Assembly (NCBI GenBank): GCA_937876375.1
Contig: CALEHY010000008.1
Location: forward strand, 1 to 64,000
Source: an uncultured Clostridia bacterium
GTDB taxonomy: Bacteria > Bacillota > Clostridia > Oscillospirales > Acutalibacteraceae
Reading direction: 5' to 3'
DNA length: 64,000 bases
Shown here: in pieces, positions 25,247 through 33,249 of the stretch
Layout of the letters: every line of letters starts with the position of its first letter
Numbering within the stretch: the stretch's first letter is position 1
Position numbers and translations under genes: made by a program
The notes under the pieces: generated by a model
Told to the model about the DNA's origin: nothing
The model's database searches: none
Seen by the model: the letters and a program-made list of their open reading frames with translations, nothing else

Positions 25247-26281
25247 ATGAACGAAAAAGAGGGTTTGTATTTTCATGTCCCTTTTTGCAAGAGCAAATGT
25301 CCATATTGTGACTTTTACTCTACAAAATATGATGAAATATCAGCAGAAAAATATGTCGATGAGCTATGTAACGAAATAAAAAAATATAGTGGCTCATTCG
25401 ACACAGTATATTTTGGTGGTGGCACACCTAGTATCATCGAGCCAAGACTTATCGGCAAAATTCTCGACACAGCAAGGGCACAGTTTGATATAGACGATAA
25501 TAGCGAAATCACGATAGAATGCAATCCTAGCAAGGACCTATCTCAAGCGTTCAAGGATTATGCTAGCTTTGGCATTAATCGTGTCAGTATAGGTATGCAG
25601 AGTGCTGTCGATACAGAGAGATTTGCACTGGGCAGGAGTGCCGGAAAGGCACAGGTAGCAAAGACTATTGCTGACGCTAGGAATGCTGGCATAACTAATA
25701 TCAGCCTTGACCTTATGCTAGGCACACCAAAGCAGACGCTAGACAGCCTAGACGAAACATTCGACTTTATTGACAGAATGAATGTCGCACATATCAGTGC
25801 ATATATGCTAAAGATTGAGGACGGCACAAAATTCTATGATATGAAGGACAGGCTGGCACTACCAGATGAGGACACTGTTGCTGAAATGTACCTTAAAACA
25901 ATCGACACTCTATCAAAAATTGGTTTACAGCAATACGAAATTAGCAATTTCGCAAAAATTGGATACGAAAGTAAACACAACACAAAATACTGGCGACTTG
26001 TTAACTATCTAGGCATTGGCAAAACAGCACATTCGTGTCGAAATGGCAAAAGATTTTACTACAACACCGAGTGGGAAATAATTGATGACGGTGTCGGCAA
26101 TACAGACGAAGAGAGAATTATGCTAGGTCTACGACTAAATAGTGGTATACCAAAAACAATAGTTAAAAAACCATATTCTCATCTAGTCAAAATGGGTCTA
26201 CTGAACGAAACGGACACAAATATTTCCCTCACCCCACAGGGAATGCTAGTATCAAACGCAATCATAAACGAATTAATATAA
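25247..26281 (+). CDS. hemW: HemW-type radical SAM haem chaperone
   Basis: This 344-residue radical SAM protein has the cluster motif CKSKCPYC (about 14-21, CxxxCxxC followed by DFYS), VYFGGGTPS for SAM binding, EITIECNP and the GINRVSIGMQS region. Once annotated as oxygen-independent coproporphyrinogen oxidase, this branch is now regarded as the haem chaperone HemW. No haem biosynthesis genes are in the window. It is the last gene of gltX-glnS-typA-hemW. A strong terminator follows directly. Confidence 0.9.
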   Translation: MNEKEGLYFHVPFCKSKCPYCDFYSTKYDEISAEKYVDELCNEIKKYSGSFDTVYFGGGTPSIIEPRLIGKILDTARAQFDIDDNSEITIECNPSKDLSQAFKDYASFGINRVSIGMQSAVDTERFALGRSAGKAQVAKTIADARNAGITNISLDLMLGTPKQTLDSLDETFDFIDRMNVAHISAYMLKIEDGTKFYDMKDRLALPDEDTVAEMYLKTIDTLSKIGLQQYEISNFAKIGYESKHNTKYWRLVNYLGIGKTAHSCRNGKRFYYNTEWEIIDDGVGNTDEERIMLGLRLNSGIPKTIVKKPYSHLVKMGLLNETDTNISLTPQGMLVSNAIINELI

Positions 26282-26282
26282 A

Positions 26283-26318
26283 AAAATCGCCATAAGGGGT
26301 GTCCTTATGGCGATTTTT
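26283..26318. terminator. bidirectional terminator, hemW / LOG gene
   Basis: AAAATCGCCATAAGG (26283-26297) pairs with CCTTATGGCGATTTTT (26303-26318). A and T runs flank it on both sides. Confidence 0.9.
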
Positions 26319-26320
26319 AA

Positions 26321-26896
26321 TTATTTCAAATTACCTAGATTTACAGCATCTCTGTCATCATTTTCGATATATGATATCACCTCATTGATATCATCAGTGA
26401 TGACATACAGCTCTCTACATGCGTCCTTGATGAACTCTGTTTTCATACCATACTCAAGCAGGTCGTTCATCTTGTCATAATAGCCATCGATATTGAACAA
26501 AACGATAGGCTTTGAATGTTGACCAAGCTGTTTCAGTGTGAACACCTCAAAAAATTCCTCAAATGTGCCAGCGCCACCAGGAGTGATGACAAACACGTCT
26601 GCCAAATCCTCCATAATTGATTTACGCTCACGCATTGTGTCAGTAATTGTCAACTCATCACATTCCCAATTAACGAACGATGAGAGCTCACCCTTAAAGA
26701 ATTCTGGCACGACACCGTGAATGGTGCTGCCACCTTTTTTAAATCCACGAGCCACAGCACCCATTTCTCCAGTGCTACCAGCACCAAAGACGAGGCTGTG
26801 TCCCCTCTTTGCTAGCTCCTCACCTAAAATCTCTACTGGAGCAAGATATTTTTCATCAATAGTTTTGCTTGCTGCTCCAAAAACACAAATTTTCAT
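26321..26896 (-). CDS. LOG-family (TIGR00730) nucleotide phosphoribohydrolase
   Basis: This 191-residue Rossmann-like protein has GAGSTGEMGAVARGF (about 42-56) and the catalytic/phosphate motif PGGAGTFEEFFE (about 105-116), the PGGxGTxxE hallmark of LOG proteins. These hydrolyse nucleoside 5'-monophosphates such as cytokinin ribosides, or AMP in related enzymes. The physiological substrate here is unknown. ATG 26896 has AAGGTGAT upstream; the longer frame to 26932 has none. It converges on hemW. Confidence 0.88.
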   Translation of the reverse strand: MKICVFGAASKTIDEKYLAPVEILGEELAKRGHSLVFGAGSTGEMGAVARGFKKGGSTIHGVVPEFFKGELSSFVNWECDELTITDTMRERKSIMEDLADVFVITPGGAGTFEEFFEVFTLKQLGQHSKPIVLFNIDGYYDKMNDLLEYGMKTEFIKDACRELYVITDDINEVISYIENDDRDAVNLGNLK

Positions 26897-26967
26897 ATTA
26901 ATCACCTTCCATAGAATAGCATATTTCATCAAAATAGTAAATAGAATTACTACTGTTATTTTTTGTG

Positions 26968-26996
26968 TTGAAAACGATATATATATTTGTTATAAT
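26968..26996 (+). promoter_or_regulatory. promoter of cysK-metY
   Basis: TTGAAA (26968-26973) and TATAAT (26991-26996) are 17 bp apart. The leader to the ATG at 27028 is only about 25 nt, so no S-box or T-box fits. Confidence 0.75.
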
Positions 26997-27027
26997 ACTT
27001 ATAATTATGTAAAGGAAATACAATACT

Positions 27028-27957
27028 ATGGTATATGATAACGTATTAGAAGCCATTGGCCACACCCCAATGGTAAAGCTAAACAGAATGAACAAAAAGG
27101 GCAATGCTGATATTTATGTCAAGTTTGAGGGACTGAATGTTGGTGGCTCCATCAAAACAAGAACAGCATACAATATGATACTTGCTGCTGAAAAGGATGG
27201 CAAAATCAACGAGAACACCATTATCGTTGAGCCAACAAGTGGTAACCAAGGTATTGGTCTTGCACTTGTTGGTGCTGTTAGAGGCTACAAGACCATTATC
27301 ATTATGCCAGACTCTGTTAGCGAGGAGAGAAGAAAGCTTGTTCGTCACTATGGTGCAGAGGTAAAGCTAGTTCACGATGATGGTGATATCGGCAAATGCA
27401 TCGACGAATGCCTACAGACAGCGCTCCGTATGGCGAGAGAGGACGAAAACGTGTTCGTTCCACAGCAGTTCGAAAATCCAAACAACACCAAGGCTCACAA
27501 GCACCACACTGCACTAGAAATCCTAGAGCAGATGGCTAGACCTATTGACGGATTCTGCTCTGGTATCGGTACTGGTGGCACAATCACTGGCATTGGCGAA
27601 ACACTAAAGGCACAGAATCCTAATATCGAGATTTGGGCAGTCGAGCCAGAACACGCAGCAATCCTTGCTGGTGGCACAATTGGCACTCATCTACAGATGG
27701 GTATTGGCGATGGCATTATTCCAGATATTCTCAACCAAGAGATATACAATGATATTTACATAGTGACTGATGAGGAAGCGCTAGAAACAGCCAAGAATTT
27801 GGCTAAACTAGAGGGCATTATGTGTGGTATATCCAGTGGCACAAATGTTGCTGCAGCACTAAAGCTTGCAGAGAAGCTTGGCGAGGGCAAAACAGTTGTC
27901 ACAGTTCTACCAGACACAGCAGAAAGATATTTCTCAACACCACTATTTGAAGATTAA
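27028..27957 (+). CDS. cysK: cysteine synthase A (O-acetylserine sulfhydrylase)
   Basis: This 309-residue PLP enzyme makes cysteine from O-acetylserine and sulfide. The PLP lysine is in GGSIKTRTAY (about 40), where the usual SVKDR is SIKTR. The substrate loop is VEPTSGNQGIGLA, the phosphate loop CSGIGTGGTITG, and the C-terminal serine lies in GISSGTNVAA. It forms a two-gene operon with metY, 12 bp downstream, which suggests shared control of sulfide assimilation. Confidence 0.93.
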   Translation: MVYDNVLEAIGHTPMVKLNRMNKKGNADIYVKFEGLNVGGSIKTRTAYNMILAAEKDGKINENTIIVEPTSGNQGIGLALVGAVRGYKTIIIMPDSVSEERRKLVRHYGAEVKLVHDDGDIGKCIDECLQTALRMAREDENVFVPQQFENPNNTKAHKHHTALEILEQMARPIDGFCSGIGTGGTITGIGETLKAQNPNIEIWAVEPEHAAILAGGTIGTHLQMGIGDGIIPDILNQEIYNDIYIVTDEEALETAKNLAKLEGIMCGISSGTNVAAALKLAEKLGEGKTVVTVLPDTAERYFSTPLFED

Positions 27958-27969
27958 GGAGATAACAAT

Positions 27970-29238
27970 ATGAAGCTAGATACAATCTGTGTACAGGGCA
28001 CATACGAGCCAAATAATGGCGAACCAAGAGTAGTACCTATCGTACAGAGCACAACATTCAAATATGACTCATCAGTAGAGATGGGCGACCTATTCGACCT
28101 AAAGGCAAGTGGATATTTCTACTCAAGATTGCAGAACCCAACCTGTGACCATGTTGCAAACAAAATCACAGCACTTGAGGGTGGCGTTGCTGGTATGCTA
28201 ACTGGCTCTGGTCAAGCTGCTAATTTCTATGCTGTATTCAATATCGCACAGGCTGGCGACCATATCGTATCATCATCAGCAATCTATGGTGGTACATTTA
28301 ACCTATTCAATGTTACTATGCGCAAGCTTGGTATCGACTTTACATTCGTATCACCTCACGCTACAGCAGAGGAAATTCAAGCTGCTATCCAGCCAAACAC
28401 AAAGGCTATCTTTGGTGAGACAATCTCTAACCCTAGCCTTGACGTCCTTGATATTGAGGTATTCGCAAAGGTTGCACACGACAATGGCATTCCTTTCATC
28501 GTTGACAACACATTTGCAACTCCTATTAACTGCCGACCATTCGAGCATGGCGTTGATATCGTAACTCATTCTACTACAAAGTATATGGAGGGTCACGCAT
28601 CAACCATCGGTGGTGTCATCGTTGACAGTGGTAACTTTGACTGGACACAGAACGACAAGTTCCCAGGTCTTACAACCCCAGACGATAGCTATCATGGACT
28701 AGTATATGCAGAGTCATTCGGCAAGGCTGCATATATCACAAAGGCTACTGTTCAGCTTATGAGAGATCTTGGCTCTGTACAACAGCCAAATGTTGCATTC
28801 CTACTAAATGTCGGACTAGAGAGCCTACACCTTCGTATGCAAAGACATTGTGAAAACGCTCTAAAGGTAGCACAGCATCTCCAAAAGCATCCAAAAATCA
28901 CTTGGGTAAAATGTGCTATGCTAGAGGATGACGACCAGTACGAGCTAGCACAAAAATATATGCCAAATGGCACATGTGGTGTTGTATCATTCGGTATCGA
29001 TGGTGGCAGAGAGGCTGCTACAAAGTTTATGGACAGCCTAAAGCTTGCAGCAATCGTTACACATGTAGCAGATGCTAGAACATGCTGTCTACACCCAGCA
29101 TCAACAACTCACAGACAGCTAACTGACGCACAGCTAGAGGAATGTGGCGTTAGCCCAGACCTAATCAGATTTTCTTGTGGTATCGAGGCTGCTGAGGATA
29201 TCATCGCTGATATCGAGCAAGCTCTCGCACAGCTATAA
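27970..29238 (+). CDS. metY: O-acetylhomoserine sulfhydrylase
   Basis: This 422-residue Cys/Met metabolism PLP enzyme carries YSRLQNPT near the start, GSGQAANFYAVFNI, the ISNPSLDVLDIE loop, and the PLP lysine in THSTTKYMEGH (about 206). Length and the FPGL-region insert fit O-acetylhomoserine (thiol)-lyase more than cystathionine gamma-synthase. It makes homocysteine directly from sulfide. It shares the operon with cysK and its own GGAGA ribosome site. Confidence 0.9.
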   Translation: MKLDTICVQGTYEPNNGEPRVVPIVQSTTFKYDSSVEMGDLFDLKASGYFYSRLQNPTCDHVANKITALEGGVAGMLTGSGQAANFYAVFNIAQAGDHIVSSSAIYGGTFNLFNVTMRKLGIDFTFVSPHATAEEIQAAIQPNTKAIFGETISNPSLDVLDIEVFAKVAHDNGIPFIVDNTFATPINCRPFEHGVDIVTHSTTKYMEGHASTIGGVIVDSGNFDWTQNDKFPGLTTPDDSYHGLVYAESFGKAAYITKATVQLMRDLGSVQQPNVAFLLNVGLESLHLRMQRHCENALKVAQHLQKHPKITWVKCAMLEDDDQYELAQKYMPNGTCGVVSFGIDGGREAATKFMDSLKLAAIVTHVADARTCCLHPASTTHRQLTDAQLEECGVSPDLIRFSCGIEAAEDIIADIEQALAQL

Positions 29239-29254
29239 AAACAATCGAAAAAGA

Positions 29255-29300
29255 AACTGCCATAACGAAAATAATAATTCGTTATGGCAGTTATTTTTTA
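29255..29300 (+). terminator. metY terminator
   Basis: AACTGCCATAACGAA (29255-29269) pairs perfectly with TTCGTTATGGCAGTT (29278-29292) and is followed by ATTTTTTAT. It is nearly the same hairpin as the stranded guaA terminator at 1841-1878. Confidence 0.88.
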
Positions 29301-29418
29301 TATTAGATGCTAACAGATATTTTTGGTATCACAACAACTTTTGATTAAAATTTAATAATATTTTTTGTGCATATATGCGAGGAAATTGCATATATGCATT
29401 TTTGTTTTATTAAAAATA

Positions 29419-29447
29419 TTGTAAATTACTATTTGTTGTGATAAAAT
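29419..29447 (+). promoter_or_regulatory. promoter of small RNA copy C
   Basis: TTGTAA (29419-29424) and TAAAAT (29442-29447) are 17 bp apart; GTGA precedes the -10 as in copy B. Confidence 0.65.
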
Positions 29448-29452
29448 GAAAT

Positions 29453-29613
29453 TGCCAAATATTTTTTACAATTAAATATAATTTTGAGTCACAAGCTATT
29501 ATTGAAAAAATACTAGCTCTTTTATCATTGTGACTCTTTACAATTGTAAAAAATGTTTGGCGACAGTTGAGCTATGTGTTTTATTGCGTACAGTTCGGCT
29601 GTACGCATTTTTT
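29453..29613 (+). ncRNA. structured small RNA, family copy C
   Basis: The outer stem GCCAAATATTTTTTACAATT pairs with AATTGTAAAAAATGTTTGGC. Inside it GAGTCACAA pairs with TTGTGACTC, and a GCTA...TAGC tip closes the hairpin. After the stem come GAC, then GAGCTATGTGTTTTATTGCGTA and a terminator hairpin (29585-29607) with TTTTTT. It is about 160 nt, like copies A and B. The gene at 29631 starts just after, with its own ribosome site. The RNA class is not recognised. Confidence 0.75.
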
Positions 29614-29630
29614 ATTATAGGAGATAAATT

Positions 29631-30092
29631 ATGACACAAAAATTGAATGATATTTTATGTTTAACGAATAAAGAAATTAAAAAAGCAAAAATTGAATTTA
29701 ATATGCACCCAGCTAATTCTGATGAAGAGTACATCGAAAGATGGTTAAAGCATACAGACGAAGAAAAATCATCAGGAACTTGCGAGTATTGTTCATATTG
29801 GAATAATCGTGGTGGAAAAAGAAATTATAAACTTGGCGAATTGGTGTTTAGCTTTGTTAGATTATCTAAAGACGAATGGCTTTTTATTTCTGCAGGAATA
29901 GTAACTGATGAGAATGCTAATGACGCAGCTAAAGTTGAAATAGATAATAAATATTCTGATTTGTTTGGCAAACTTATTGTTAACACAAAAGAAGGCTATG
30001 TTTTTAGAAGATATTCATATTATTTAAAAACACATATAGGCAGCATAACTGTAAAAGATAAATTAAAAGATTTATATGTTAAAGAATTTTAA
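29631..30092 (+). CDS. unknown protein, possibly the N-terminal half of a GIY-YIG-associated family
   Basis: The 153-residue protein has no signal peptide or membrane segment. From memory, the blocks YIERWLKHTDEEKSSGTCEY, YKLGELVFSFVRLSKDEWLFISAG and a late FRRYSYYLKT resemble the N-terminal domain of some larger proteins that end in a GIY-YIG nuclease domain. That second domain is absent here and no frame continuation was seen, so this may be a stand-alone or shortened form. It has a good ribosome site (TAGGAGAT). It follows small RNA copy C and precedes a BspA-like gene in an AT-rich patch. The function is unknown. Confidence 0.55.
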   Translation: MTQKLNDILCLTNKEIKKAKIEFNMHPANSDEEYIERWLKHTDEEKSSGTCEYCSYWNNRGGKRNYKLGELVFSFVRLSKDEWLFISAGIVTDENANDAAKVEIDNKYSDLFGKLIVNTKEGYVFRRYSYYLKTHIGSITVKDKLKDLYVKEF

Positions 30093-30118
30093 AGATCTTG
30101 ATTTATAAGGAAATAACT

Positions 30119-32545
30119 ATGAAAAAAATCAAAAAATTATTACCAATCATTTTATCTTTTAGTTTATTGTTCAGCCTTACTACTGGCTTTGATTTTTCGG
30201 CATACTCTGCAACATTATCTAGTTCTGGATCTTGTGGTGAGAATGTAAGATACACTTTTAATTCCTCAACAGGAGAATTAGTAATAAATGGCACTGGTGC
30301 AATAGAAAGCTATTATTCAACAGATTTTAATTCACCATTCTATAACCAGTCGATTGTAAAAACTATTGTTATTGATTCAGGTGTAACCAGTATAGGTAAT
30401 TGGTTGTTTTATAAATGCTCTGGATTAACAAGTATAGCTATACCGGACACTATAACTAGTATAGGTCAATACGCATTTTCAGGATGTACTGGTTTAACAA
30501 GTATAACAGTTCCGGATAGTGTAACTTATATAGGCTTAAATGCATTTTATGATGTGAAAAATATTGAATATAATGGTTCTGCAAGCAATTCGCCATGGGG
30601 CGCAAAATCAATTAATGGCTATGTTAATGGAAACATGGTATATAAAGATTCGAGCAAAAAAGAATTACTTGGTTGTTCATCGGCTTGTGAAGGTGAAATA
30701 ATTATCCCCAATAGTGTTACTAGCATTGGTTCTGATGCATTTTATAATTGTGCAGATTTAACCAATATAATAATCCCAGACAGTGTAATCAGTATAGGCA
30801 AGTCTGCTTTTTATAGTTGCACAGGTTTAACAAGCGTAACGATACCCAATAGTGTAACTAGTATAGGTTCAAATGCATTTTATCAGGTGAATAACATTGT
30901 ATATAATGGTTCTGCAAGTGGTTCGTCTTGGGGTGCACGTTCAGTTAATGGATATGTTGAAGAAAGTTTAGTATATAAGGATTCAAGCAAAAAAGAACTA
31001 ATTTGTTGTTCGGTTGTTTATAAAGGAAAAATTACTATTCCAAATAGTGTAACTGAAATAGGATCTAGTGCGTTTTCTGGTTGCACAGGATTAACAAGTA
31101 TAACAATTCCAAGCAGTGTAACTAGTATAGGTTCTAGTGCATTTGGAAGCTGCACAGGTTTAACAAGCATAATAATACCAGATAGTGTAACTAAAATAGG
31201 CACATATGTATTTATGGGATGTAGTGGATTAATTAGTGTAGCAATACCAAATAATGCAAATATTCTAGCCTCCTCTGGCATTTTTTCGGAATGTACTAGT
31301 TTAACAAGTGTAACAATTCCTAATGGTATAACTCGCATAGGCTCGAATGTGTTTAATAGGTGCACAAACTTAACAAACATAACAATCCCAGATAGTGTAA
31401 CTAGTATAGGTTACAATGCATTTGGAAATTGCACAAGTTTAACAAGCGTAACAATACCAGATAGTGTAACTAAAATAGACAAAGAGACATTTTATAATTG
31501 TACAAACTTAAAAGATTTGTTTTTTATTGGTACGGAACAAAAATGGAATAGTATTTCAAAAGGATTAAATGCAATACCAAGTTCGGCAACTATTCATTAT
31601 CATACTTCTCATTCATATTCAGTAACTGAAATTTTTCTTCCAAACTGTACTACTAATGGATTTAGAGTATATAAATGTATTTGTGGAGATTCATATAAAG
31701 AGATTCTGGATTTTGAACATTCCTATGAGCTTTTAGATAGTATAGAAACTACCTGTATTGACGATGGATTATATATTTATATGTGTTCTTTGTGTGGTGA
31801 AATGCACACCGAAGAGGTAAAAGCTTTTGGGCATAAACCTAACGAGTCAATTATTGAAAACACAATAAATTCAACTTGTACTGATAAAGGCTCATATGAC
31901 GAAGTTACATACTGCACTACTTGTGGAATTGAGTTAAGCAGAAAACCAGTAATCACAGATGAACTTGGTCATAATGTTGTTATTGATAATGCAGTCGCTG
32001 TAACTTGCACAACAGATGGCTTAACCGAAGGTTCACATTGTAGCAGATGTAATGAGGTATTGGTTGAGCAAGAAGTTATCCCTGCATTAAAGCATAATTA
32101 TGTTATAACTGATAATCAAGCTCCAAACTGTACAATTGATGGATATAACACTTACACTTGCCAAAACTGTAACGATAGTTATACAGAAATTATTGAAAAA
32201 GCAGGACATTCAAATTATTTGTATCGAACAACAGCTGGCTGTGAAAAGGCAGGTTATGATATTTATAAATGCTCTGTTTGTTCAACTTTAACATCTGTTA
32301 AGATCGATGCATTAGGTCATATTTGTGATTCATTTGTTGGTGTAGTTGATGGCGAATTGAATTACAGCTGTTCTGCTTGTGGAAAGGAATATATACAATC
32401 AGCAAGTGAAATCTTTGAAAAGTGGGGTTCAAGCATTATTAACGCATCAGCCGAAGAATTCCCAGAGCTTGATGTTGTAAATGATGGAATAATCAATGCA
32501 AAGGATTATGCAATGTTAAATCACATTAAAAATTATGGTTATTAA
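30119..32545 (+). CDS. BspA-like leucine-rich-repeat surface protein with dockerin-like tail
   Basis: The product has 808 residues. The signal peptide is about 1-31 (cleavage near AYSA). About 17 BspA-type LRR_5 repeats (about 70-500) include two copies of a spacer block with NGSAxxSxWGA and NGYV. Four to five Cys-rich modules (TCTxxG...CxxC...LGH) follow (about 510-750). The tail VVNDGIINAKDYAMLNHIKNYGY resembles one dockerin repeat. The domain order and tail are the same as in the element-borne protein at 2860, roughly half the size. ATG 30119 has AAGGAAA upstream; the TTG at 30098 does not. Confidence 0.85.
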   Translation: MKKIKKLLPIILSFSLLFSLTTGFDFSAYSATLSSSGSCGENVRYTFNSSTGELVINGTGAIESYYSTDFNSPFYNQSIVKTIVIDSGVTSIGNWLFYKCSGLTSIAIPDTITSIGQYAFSGCTGLTSITVPDSVTYIGLNAFYDVKNIEYNGSASNSPWGAKSINGYVNGNMVYKDSSKKELLGCSSACEGEIIIPNSVTSIGSDAFYNCADLTNIIIPDSVISIGKSAFYSCTGLTSVTIPNSVTSIGSNAFYQVNNIVYNGSASGSSWGARSVNGYVEESLVYKDSSKKELICCSVVYKGKITIPNSVTEIGSSAFSGCTGLTSITIPSSVTSIGSSAFGSCTGLTSIIIPDSVTKIGTYVFMGCSGLISVAIPNNANILASSGIFSECTSLTSVTIPNGITRIGSNVFNRCTNLTNITIPDSVTSIGYNAFGNCTSLTSVTIPDSVTKIDKETFYNCTNLKDLFFIGTEQKWNSISKGLNAIPSSATIHYHTSHSYSVTEIFLPNCTTNGFRVYKCICGDSYKEILDFEHSYELLDSIETTCIDDGLYIYMCSLCGEMHTEEVKAFGHKPNESIIENTINSTCTDKGSYDEVTYCTTCGIELSRKPVITDELGHNVVIDNAVAVTCTTDGLTEGSHCSRCNEVLVEQEVIPALKHNYVITDNQAPNCTIDGYNTYTCQNCNDSYTEIIEKAGHSNYLYRTTAGCEKAGYDIYKCSVCSTLTSVKIDALGHICDSFVGVVDGELNYSCSACGKEYIQSASEIFEKWGSSIINASAEEFPELDVVNDGIINAKDYAMLNHIKNYGY

Positions 32546-32577
32546 CAGTATGGCTGTTTAATAATAAAGGGTAGTTA

Positions 32578-32622
32578 GAAAAAAGGAGCTGGCAAGTGAA
32601 AACTTATCAGTTCCTTTTTCTA
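32578..32622 (+). terminator. terminator of the BspA-like gene
   Basis: AAAAAAGGA-GCTG pairs with CAG-TTCCTTTTT across a loop of about 20 nt, ending in a U-rich run. The preceding 3' UTR word AAGGGTAGTTA is also found after the BspA-like gene at 2860. Confidence 0.7.
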
Positions 32623-32704
32623 AAACTTTTAAAATTTTTTGTTACATTTAGTCAATTTAAACACTTATATAATAGAAAACAATAAATACAAAGGAGATTA
32701 TAAT

Positions 32705-33109
32705 ATGAGTAGAAAAACTTTAAGATTTAATCGTTTTGGTGAAAGTATTTTGAGTGAATTTGATTTGTTTAATTTTGAATTTAAACATATTTATCAAAGA
32801 TATCCTGCAAAAGACTCTCGACAAGATATTTGTCGTGCATGGTTTGAATGGTCTTGGAACGGATATAAAGGATATGGGGAAGTTGATTTTTATAAAAGCA
32901 CAAATACTGTATGCAATGAAAAAGGAGAAAATTTATCCAATATGACAATAGCTTCGTATTCACAGAAACAACAAGTTAATGGGCGTAGTAATTGTGCGCT
33001 ATATAATGATAAATCATTAGAGGATCTTTTTAATATTATGTTGAAAAGTGCTGATTGCTCAAATATTTTGACATATGAAGAATGGCTAAATGAATTATCA
33101 AATAAATGA
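32705..33109 (+). CDS. unknown small protein
   Basis: The 134-residue product is soluble, with no signal peptide. It is rich in aromatic residues in the middle (CRAWFEWSWNGYKGYGEVDFY) and ends ILTYEEWLNELSNK. I do not recognise a family. ATG 32705 has CAAAGGAGA 9 bp upstream; a longer frame from 32639 lacks one. It is AT-rich like the two genes before it and probably belongs to the same accessory patch between metY and pnp. Confidence 0.6.
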   Translation: MSRKTLRFNRFGESILSEFDLFNFEFKHIYQRYPAKDSRQDICRAWFEWSWNGYKGYGEVDFYKSTNTVCNEKGENLSNMTIASYSQKQQVNGRSNCALYNDKSLEDLFNIMLKSADCSNILTYEEWLNELSNK

Positions 33110-33201
33110 TTATAGTATAATTATTCAACTATTAATATACTGTAAAGTTGACATGATTTTTTAGTATTATACAAAGGTAACAAAACCAAAATATCAAAAC
33201 A

Positions 33202-33227
33202 AAAGGGATACCAAACGGTATCCCTTT
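33202..33227 (-). terminator. pnp terminator
   Basis: AAAGGGATACC (33202-33212) pairs with GGTATCCCTTT (33217-33227), just past the pnp stop codon on the minus strand. Confidence 0.8.
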
Positions 33228-33249
33228 AATTATTATATCTATTATATAA

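Noticed and set aside
2564..29613. 6S RNA, retron msr-msd or tracrRNA as an explanation for the hairpin RNAs
   Set aside because: Three copies in 64 kb do not fit 6S, no reverse transcriptase or Cas gene is near, and there is no match to the conserved segments I know for these RNAs.
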